Under the pieces are notes generated by a model that saw only the letters and a program-made list of their open reading frames with translations, was not told where the DNA came from and did not search any database. Shown here one piece after another: positions 7,069-11,341 of a DNA stretch of 11,341 nt. The position numbers were made by a program, and so were the translations under genes. The stretch lies in the NCBI GenBank assembly GCA_964631605.1, contig CAZVYG010000118.1, positions 1-11,341 on the forward strand, given 5' to 3'. Every line of letters begins with the position of its first letter. The stretch's first letter is position 1. Source of the DNA: JARKQH01 sp964631605. GTDB lineage: Bacteria; Verrucomicrobiota; Verrucomicrobiia; Limisphaerales; UBA8199.

Positions 7069-7734
7069 ATGAGAATAGATGTGCTCACGCTTTTCCCCGC
7101 GATGTTCGCGGGGCCGCTGGATGAAAGCATCATCAAGCGGGCGCGCAACGCCGGGATACTGAACCTGGCGATTCATAATTTGCGCGATTTCGCGCATGAC
7201 CGTCATAAGACCGTGGATGACCGGCCTTTTGGCGGCGGGCCTGGCATGTTGCTCAAGCCCGAACCGATCTTTGAAGCAGTGGAGACGCTGGCGCGGCCCG
7301 AAACCCGCGTGGTGCTCTTATCGCCCGCGGGCCGCGTTTTTAACCAGGCCATTGCGCGCGAGCTCGCCCGGTGCGATGATTTGCTGCTCATCTCGGGACA
7401 TTACGAGGGTTTTGATGAGCGGGTGCGACAGGAACTCGCCGACGACGAATTGTCCATCGGCGACTTTGTGCTCACCAACGGGGCGCTGCCGGCGATGGTC
7501 ATTATTGACGCGGTGACCCGCTTGTTGCCCGGCGTGCTCGGCGACGAAGCCAGCGCGGAGCAGGAATCCTTCAGCCAAGGCTTGCTGGAGTATCCGCAAT
7601 ATACGCGGCCGGCGGAGTTCCGGGGCCTGAAGGTCCCCGAGGTGTTGCTGTCGGGCAATCACGCGGCCATCGCCAAATGGCGCGCCGAACAGGCGCGGCT
7701 GCGGACGGCTCAGCGCCGGCCCGACCTGCTGTGA
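7069..7734 (+). CDS. trmD: tRNA (guanine-N1)-methyltransferase TrmD
   Basis: Methylates N1 of G37 in tRNAs with G36, preventing +1 frameshifts; it acts as a SPOUT-fold homodimer with a trefoil knot that binds AdoMet. From ATG 7069 the product is 221 residues and starts MRIDVLTLFPAMF, matching the family N-terminus. An in-frame ATG at 7051 would add six unlikely residues. Hallmarks are DRHKTVDDRPFGGGPGML (44-61), the knot sequence GHYEGFDERV (110-119), SIGDFVLTNGALPAM (129-143) and LLEYPQYTRP (172-181). R151 corresponds to E. coli R154. E166 sits where E. coli has the catalytic D169. The C-terminus is shorter than the E. coli protein, ending soon after the LSGNH block. It lies 72 bases after khpA and 23 before rplS. 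Confidence 0.96.
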   Translation: MRIDVLTLFPAMFAGPLDESIIKRARNAGILNLAIHNLRDFAHDRHKTVDDRPFGGGPGMLLKPEPIFEAVETLARPETRVVLLSPAGRVFNQAIARELARCDDLLLISGHYEGFDERVRQELADDELSIGDFVLTNGALPAMVIIDAVTRLLPGVLGDEASAEQESFSQGLLEYPQYTRPAEFRGLKVPEVLLSGNHAAIAKWRAEQARLRTAQRRPDLL

Positions 7735-7757
7735 ACCTATTTTAACAGAGACAGTTT

Positions 7758-7923
7758 ATGAACCAGGCATTACTTGACAAAATTGAATCGGAGCAGTTCC
7801 GAAAGAACCCCTTTAAGTTTGCGGTGGGGGACAGTGTGCGCGTCCATACCAAAGTCGTGGAAGGCGACAAGGAACGCATTCAGGTCTTTTCCGGCGTGGT
7901 CATCGGGCGCCGCGGGCGCGGGC
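7758..7923 (+). CDS. rplS: 50S ribosomal protein L19, N-terminal part, broken by an assembly gap
   Basis: The first 55 residues of L19, which lies at the 30S-50S interface. FAVGDSVRVHTKVVEGDKER (21-40) and IQVFSGVVIGRRGRG (41-55) match the L19 N-terminal beta barrel. Start is the ATG 23 bases after the trmD stop. The frame runs into ten N at 7924. What follows the N is not the continuation but a second, different version of residues 29-55 in another frame. This part belongs with the trmD side of the window; its true C-terminus is not shown here unless the right-hand part is from the same gene. A complete L19 built from both pieces, counting the shared part once, would be about 127 residues, slightly longer than usual. 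Confidence 0.93.
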
Positions 7924-8015
7924 NNNNNNNNNNGTCCATACCCGTGTGCGTGAGGGCGACAAGGAACGCATCCAGGTTTTCAGCGGTATCGTCATCGCGC
8001 TCAAAGGCCGGGGTA
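7842..8015 (+). repeat. Diverged duplicate of an 82-base rplS segment flanking the gap
   Basis: Bases 7842-7923 and 7934-8015 align without gaps. By hand count 25 of 82 bases differ, while 21 of 27 encoded residues are identical (VHTKVVEGDKER versus VHTRVREGDKER at the start). Many changes are at third codon positions, so these are two homologous genes that diverged under selection, not sequencing error. They may come from two organisms or from two rplS copies. Confidence 0.9.
7924..7933. other. Assembly gap of ten N inside rplS
   Basis: Ten undetermined bases join two contigs. A fixed ten-base gap is often a placeholder for unknown or negative distance. The flanks repeat the same L19 segment in different frames (offset 92 bases), so the join does not represent real contiguous sequence. 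Confidence 0.97.
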
Positions 8016-8233
8016 TCAACGAGAACTTCACCGTCCGCCGGATTTCCTACGGTGAAGGCGTCGAGCGGGTTTTTCCCGTGCACTCCCCCCGGGTCGAAAA
8101 AGTGGAGGTCGAGCGCTCCGGTTCCGTCCGGCGGGCCAAGCTGACCTATTTGCGCAAGCGCCTTGGCAAGGGCGCCACCCTGGTTAAGGAGAAGGAGGCT
8201 CGGTCCGCCGCAGCTCCAGCCGCGGGCAACTGA
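7934..8233 (+). CDS. rplS: 50S ribosomal protein L19, C-terminal part, from the right-hand contig
   Basis: Ninety-nine residues of L19 without the start. The frame opens at the first known base after the gap (VHTRVREGDKER) and runs through GRGINENFTVRRISYGEGVE (residues 25-44 of this piece), VFPVHSPRVEKVEVERSGSV (46-65) and AKLTYLRKRLGKGA (68-81), all diagnostic for L19. It ends in an Ala-rich tail at a TGA (8231-8233). It overlaps in content, but not in exact sequence, with the left piece: the first 27 residues repeat residues 29-55 of that piece with six changes. It is therefore either the same gene from a related organism or a second L19 copy. It converges on hisS with a hairpin between them. 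Confidence 0.93.
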   Translation, partial: VHTRVREGDKERIQVFSGIVIALKGRGINENFTVRRISYGEGVERVFPVHSPRVEKVEVERSGSVRRAKLTYLRKRLGKGATLVKEKEARSAAAPAAGN

Positions 8234-8325
8234 ACCGCCTTTCCGCCGCCGCCCAACGCGCCAGGCGAGAGGCTGTTCCCACAAGCTAATCGCCGCCCCG
8301 GCGCCGTCGTCTCAACGGCTTTTCA

Positions 8326-8348
8326 AGCGAGGGACCTTTTCCCTCGCT
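8326..8348. terminator. Hairpin between convergent rplS and hisS
   Basis: AGCGAGGGA (8326-8334) and TCCCTCGCT (8340-8348) form a perfect nine-base stem with a five-base loop. It sits 93 bases after the rplS stop and three bases before the last codon of hisS on the other strand. It is followed by a loosely T-rich stretch on the + strand and by TGAAAAG on the other side, so it could serve both genes. The weak T-run leaves the efficiency uncertain. Confidence 0.6.
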
Positions 8349-8351
8349 CAT

Positions 8352-9611
8352 TCATTTCTGAGAGGCGAGCTGCGCCACAGCCTCAGCCACCGGCAGCACT
8401 TGTTCCTTGCGGTTCTGGAGGTGCCGAATGCGAACCTGCGGCGCCGCGCCCGGCCCCGGCTCGATTTTCACGGTGTGGGCTGCCTTCAACTCGAGGGCCC
8501 TTTTGAATTGCTTGTCGGGTTTGGCGGGCGTGAGCGGGTATTCGACTGCCAGGCCGGCGGCGCGCAACTCCTGGATCAACTTCAGGGAAGCCGGCCGCGC
8601 ACTCTCGTCCTCAACCAGGCAGAACGCATCCAGGCGCGCCTCGAACGACGGCAGGAGGGAGCGATGTTTCAACAGCTCCAGCAGCACCACGTCCCCCATG
8701 CCAAAACCCAGCGCGGGCAGCTTCACCTTCCCGCCACTGATCAGCTCCACCAGATTGTCATACCGTCCACCCCCGGCGATTGCCCGAAACTCACCCTTCC
8801 GGTCGAACGCCTCGAATACCGTGCCGGTGTAGTAGGCCAGTCCGCGGATGACGTGGTAGTCCACTCTGACGAATCGTTCGAGCCCCCGGGCGGTCAGGTT
8901 GGCCAGCACCGGCGTCAGTTCCGCCGTCGGCTCGGCCCGTTCCACGAAGGCCTTCACTTCGTCCAGCCGGACCCCGGTTGCCGCCAGCTTGCGCTCGCTT
9001 TCCTCGGGCGTGTCCCGCTCGAGTTTGTCAATCGCCTGGTAAAAATCGTATTCCCTCGCCGGATTGCCTTTCTGCTGCGCAAAAAAATCGCGCCAGGCAT
9101 TGCGGCTGCTAAGCCGCACAACAAAGTCTTCTTCCGTCAGCCCGAAGCCGCGCAGGGTATCTATTAGCAGCGCAATCAACTCCGCATCCGATGCGGGATC
9201 GGTTTCCCCAATAATATCCGCGTTGAACTGGAAATGTTCGCGCAACCGGCCCTTTTGCTGGCGCTCGTAGCGAAACAGTTGCGGAATCGCGAACCATTTC
9301 ACCGGTTTCTTGTAGCTTCGCTCGTGGGCGGCGATCATCCGCGCCAGGGTCGGGGTCATCTCGGGGCGCAGCGCAATCTCCCGGTCTCCTTTGTCCCTGA
9401 AGTTATATAGTTGCCCGACAATTTCCGCCCCGCTCTTCGTCGTAAAAAGTTCCAATGGTTCCAAGGGCGGGCCATCATACTCGCGAAAACCATAGCGGCG
9501 CGCGGCCTCCCGCCACTTCGAGAAGATATATTGGCGGGCGTCCGCGCTCCACGTATCGGTGTGCGGCAATGGCTCGGGATAGAAATCGCGGAAGCCGGGT
9601 AATCGTTCCAT
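8352..9611 (-). CDS. hisS: Histidyl-tRNA synthetase
   Basis: Charges tRNA-His with histidine using ATP; a class II synthetase, normally a cytoplasmic dimer. The 419-residue product has class II motif 2 at FRYERQQKGRLREHFQFN (113-130) and the histidine-specific RGLAYYTGTVFEA (256-268). Motif 3 is ALGFGMGDVVLLELL (300-314). A C-terminal anticodon-binding domain covers about 325-415. The N-terminal LPGFRDFYPE (4-13) matches the usual start of the family, and an in-frame TGA lies ten codons upstream of the ATG, so the start is well bounded. The EHFQFN form of motif 2, rather than the E. coli EFHQ form, places it in the HisRS branch resembling eukaryotic enzymes. No clear Shine-Dalgarno is visible. 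It is convergent with rplS. The 249 bases upstream, to the IHF/HU gene, hold nothing I can name. Confidence 0.97.
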   Translation of the reverse strand: MERLPGFRDFYPEPLPHTDTWSADARQYIFSKWREAARRYGFREYDGPPLEPLELFTTKSGAEIVGQLYNFRDKGDREIALRPEMTPTLARMIAAHERSYKKPVKWFAIPQLFRYERQQKGRLREHFQFNADIIGETDPASDAELIALLIDTLRGFGLTEEDFVVRLSSRNAWRDFFAQQKGNPAREYDFYQAIDKLERDTPEESERKLAATGVRLDEVKAFVERAEPTAELTPVLANLTARGLERFVRVDYHVIRGLAYYTGTVFEAFDRKGEFRAIAGGGRYDNLVELISGGKVKLPALGFGMGDVVLLELLKHRSLLPSFEARLDAFCLVEDESARPASLKLIQELRAAGLAVEYPLTPAKPDKQFKRALELKAAHTVKIEPGPGAAPQVRIRHLQNRKEQVLPVAEAVAQLASQK

Positions 9612-9860
9612 AAGGCGCAGCAGCTTAATGTCCCCGCCTCAAAATGCAAAACCATTCACCCACCAGCCAACAACAGGCAAGGAAATCAATTCGGCCGCAT
9701 TCGGTTCCTGGTTGCACACTCCCACTCTTCGGCGTTCGAGGACATAACCCACAGCCTCGCTCCTTGTAGCTCTCACGGGCGAATCGAGCGGCCAGGATTG
9801 GCCCTCCCCCCTTCATTCACGCCAGCCAGCCAAAAACCGGCCGAACGGAATCTCAAAAAT

Positions 9861-10187
9861 TTATTGCTGCTCAGGTTGCTCGGGCTTGGTCGGGGCAACG
9901 GGAAGTTTTAACACTTCCGCACGCATCTCCTTGCCGGCTTTGAACTTCACCACGGAACGCTCCGGGATCGGCACGTCCGTCTCGGGCTCATTCGGGTTCC
10001 GCCCGATTCGCGCCTTGCGCACCTTGACCTCAAACACGCCAAAATTGCGCAATTCAACTTTGTCACCCTTGGCCAACGCCTCCGAAATATGGTCAAGGGT
10101 CCTTTGGATGACATCCAACACCTGTTGTTGTTTGAGTTTCGTCTCCTCGCTGATGCGGATGACCAGGTCGCGCTTTGTCAGAGTCAT
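9861..10187 (-). CDS. IHF/HU-family DNA-bending protein
   Basis: A 108-residue nucleoid protein of the HU/IHF family, which binds the minor groove as a dimer and bends DNA. The N-terminal helices (MTLTKRDLVIRISEET onward) carry the dimer interface. VELRNFGVFEVKVRKARIGR (44-63) forms the saddle and the base of the DNA-binding arm. RNP at 63-65 carries the conserved proline that inserts between base pairs, and VVKFKAGKEMR (79-89) is the usual C-terminal block. A Pro/Glu/Gln-rich tail (about 97-108) is extra. The frame is open further upstream to 10397, but the ATG at 10187 matches the family start, and a good promoter lies inside the would-be extension. IHF-like features (SVVKFKAGKEMR, arm sequence) are suggestive, yet HU and IHF cannot be separated firmly. 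No Shine-Dalgarno is seen. Confidence 0.95.
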   Translation of the reverse strand: MTLTKRDLVIRISEETKLKQQQVLDVIQRTLDHISEALAKGDKVELRNFGVFEVKVRKARIGRNPNEPETDVPIPERSVVKFKAGKEMRAEVLKLPVAPTKPEQPEQQ

Positions 10188-10224
10188 AGGTTGTGGGTTT
10201 CGGTTAAGGCCAGTTATTAGAGAA

Positions 10225-10253
10225 CTTATAACTCCTTCGCTGACAATGGTCAA
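10225..10253 (-). promoter_or_regulatory. Sigma70-type promoter of the IHF/HU gene
   Basis: Reading the minus strand, TTGACC (10253-10248) and TATAAG (10230-10225) are spaced by exactly 17 bases; each matches the sigma70 consensus at five of six positions. Transcription would begin near 10218, giving a leader of about 30 bases before the ATG at 10187. This is the best promoter in the window, and it rules against a longer N-terminus for the gene. Confidence 0.7.
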
Positions 10254-10406
10254 GCCGATACTTTCGGTTTCTTTTGCCCTGCCCAGGTCGCTTTTGAGGT
10301 CCAGACTACCGGTCCGAACGGTGGCCCTGCGGCCCCCCGTAATCAGAACGGCTCGCACCTTCACCTCCGGTTTCTGGGATCGAACCCTTTGTCCCAACTG
10401 GCCGGG

Positions 10407-11341
10407 TCAGCCGCGAGGACAACCGATTCCGACGGAATCCTTAAGTTCTTCCAAACCAAGTTCTTCCAATTTCAAGAGCAGGCCCCTGACCAGATTGCTC
10501 ACCACCCACGGCCCCTCATAAACCAAGCTCGTGTAGATCTGGAGCAGGCTTGCCCCCGCAACCACCTTTTCCCAGGCGTCCTCCGCTGTGAAAATGCCGC
10601 CAACACCGATAATCGGCAGGGCGCCGCGCGTGCTTTGGTAAAGATGACGAACAATCTCCGTGCTCCGCGCGCGCAGCGGACGCCCGCTTAAACCGCCTTC
10701 TTCGCGATAGATACGCCGCAAAGCCGCATCCTGAGTTTCGGGTCGCGTGATAGTGGTGTTGGTCGCGACCAGCCCCGCGACACTTCGTTTCTCAGTCAGA
10801 TCAACGATCTGGTCCAGGGCCTCGAAGGAAAGGTCTGGCGCCACCTTGATCAGAATCGGTTTGCGCATTGAAGCTTCAGCCGGCTGCGCCTCCTCGATCG
10901 CTGCGAGAATCTCGTCCAGCGCCGCCTTGTCCTGCAACTGGCGGAGGTTCGGCGTGTTAGGCGAGCTGACATTTACCACAAAAAAGTCCAACCACGGGGC
11001 CAGCAGCCGGAAGGAGCCCGCGTAATCCTCCGCAGCCTTGTCCAGTGGAGTTATTTTGGATTTGCCGAGGTTCATCCCAACGGGGTGCCTCGGCCAGCGC
11101 CCCAGCTTGCGCCATTCAGCCAGCGTTTGTGCCACCGCTTCCGCTCCGGGATTGTTAAACCCCATGCGATTTACAATCGCTTCGTCCGCAATCGCGCGAA
11201 ACAGGCGGGGTCGTGGATTCCCGGGTTGCGGATGGAGCGTGACCGCTCCTAATTCCGAAAACCCGAATCCGAATGCAGCCCATGCGGGCAGCGCCTCGGC
11301 CTGCTTGTCCATCCCGGCGGCCAGCCCGACCGGATTGGCCA
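10407..11341 (-). CDS. pyrD: Dihydroorotate dehydrogenase, class 2 (quinone-linked), N-terminus beyond the window
   Basis: Oxidises dihydroorotate to orotate with FMN, passing electrons to the quinone pool; fourth step of pyrimidine synthesis, at the inner membrane. The frame is open to the right edge: codons upstream of the ATG at 11312 read NPVGLAAG, an essential FMN-site block, so the gene really begins outside the window. Further marks are NRMGFNNPG, GMNLGKSK, VVNVSSPNTPNLR, ATNTT, GLSGRPL and GVGGI, in that order, then AGASLLQIYTSLVYEGP. The serine in SSPNTP is the class 2 catalytic base (cysteine in class 1). The membrane-associating N-terminal helices are not visible. The stop is 219 bases upstream of the IHF/HU start on the same strand, with that gene's own promoter between. 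Confidence 0.97.
   Translation of the reverse strand, partial: ANPVGLAAGMDKQAEALPAWAAFGFGFSELGAVTLHPQPGNPRPRLFRAIADEAIVNRMGFNNPGAEAVAQTLAEWRKLGRWPRHPVGMNLGKSKITPLDKAAEDYAGSFRLLAPWLDFFVVNVSSPNTPNLRQLQDKAALDEILAAIEEAQPAEASMRKPILIKVAPDLSFEALDQIVDLTEKRSVAGLVATNTTITRPETQDAALRRIYREEGGLSGRPLRARSTEIVRHLYQSTRGALPIIGVGGIFTAEDAWEKVVAGASLLQIYTSLVYEGPWVVSNLVRGLLLKLEELGLEELKDSVGIGCPRG

Noticed and set aside
7758..8144. Single reading frame passing through the ten N
   Set aside because: After the gap this frame is wrong: it reads Arg/Ser-rich nonsense, while the true L19 frame is shifted by two bases.
8163..9167. Long open frame of 334 codons on the + strand opposite hisS
   Set aside because: It lies antisense to a clear histidyl-tRNA synthetase; GC-rich codon bias produces such open frames, and the product has no recognisable motif.
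9625..9816. Open frame of 63 codons on the - strand between hisS and the IHF/HU gene
   Set aside because: No ribosome site, no conserved pattern, mixed composition; probably chance.
9788..9860. Possible terminator after the IHF/HU gene (GCCGG/CTGGC and GGCCA/TGGCC pairs)
   Set aside because: Stems are only five bases and none is followed by a T-run, so a terminator is not supported.
10365..10390. GGTTCGATCCC on the - strand resembling a tRNA T-loop
   Set aside because: Only two or three stem pairs form, and no acceptor stem or anticodon arm can be found upstream.
10188..10397. N-terminal extension of the IHF/HU protein to an ATG at 10397
   Set aside because: The extra 70 residues are unlike the family, and a near-consensus promoter lies within them.

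Overview
The window is GC-rich bacterial chromosome made almost entirely of housekeeping genes. The gene style suggests the phylum Verrucomicrobiota (Pedosphaera/Limisphaera-like). Supporting signs are weak or absent Shine-Dalgarno sequences on most genes, an IHF/HU-like protein with a Pro/Glu/Gln-rich tail, a secreted trypsin-like protease with an N-terminal beta-rich module, and a large low-complexity secreted protein of unknown function. This assignment is inferred from protein flavour only; no rRNA or other marker is present.

Layout. Bases 64-4966 (+) carry proB (glutamate 5-kinase), mazG (NTP pyrophosphohydrolase), a secreted HtrA-like serine protease without a PDZ domain, and a 651-residue secreted protein of unknown function. 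Bases 5020-6327 (-) carry a solitary methyltransferase with permuted motif order, converging on that group. Bases 6482-8233 (+) carry the conserved translation operon rpsP - khpA - trmD - rplS, with rimM missing from its usual place. Bases 8352-11341 (-) carry hisS, an IHF/HU-family gene with a good sigma70-type promoter, and pyrD, which runs off the right edge. A hairpin between the convergent rplS and hisS probably terminates transcription there. No intergenic gap exceeds about 250 bases. No tRNA, rRNA, CRISPR array or mobile element was seen.

The most important observation concerns assembly. A run of ten N at 7924-7933 lies inside rplS. The 82 bases on its left (7842-7923) and the 82 bases on its right (7934-8015) encode the same segment of ribosomal protein L19, but match at only about 70% of bases. 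Overlapping ends from one genome should be identical. The two halves of the window may therefore come from two related organisms (a chimeric scaffold), or a piece containing a second rplS may be missing. Any conclusion that links the left part (1-7923) to the right part (7934-11341) should be held loosely.

I found no convincing new multi-gene system. The least explained items are the permuted orphan methyltransferase, the 651-residue secreted protein, and the PDZ-less protease next to it.
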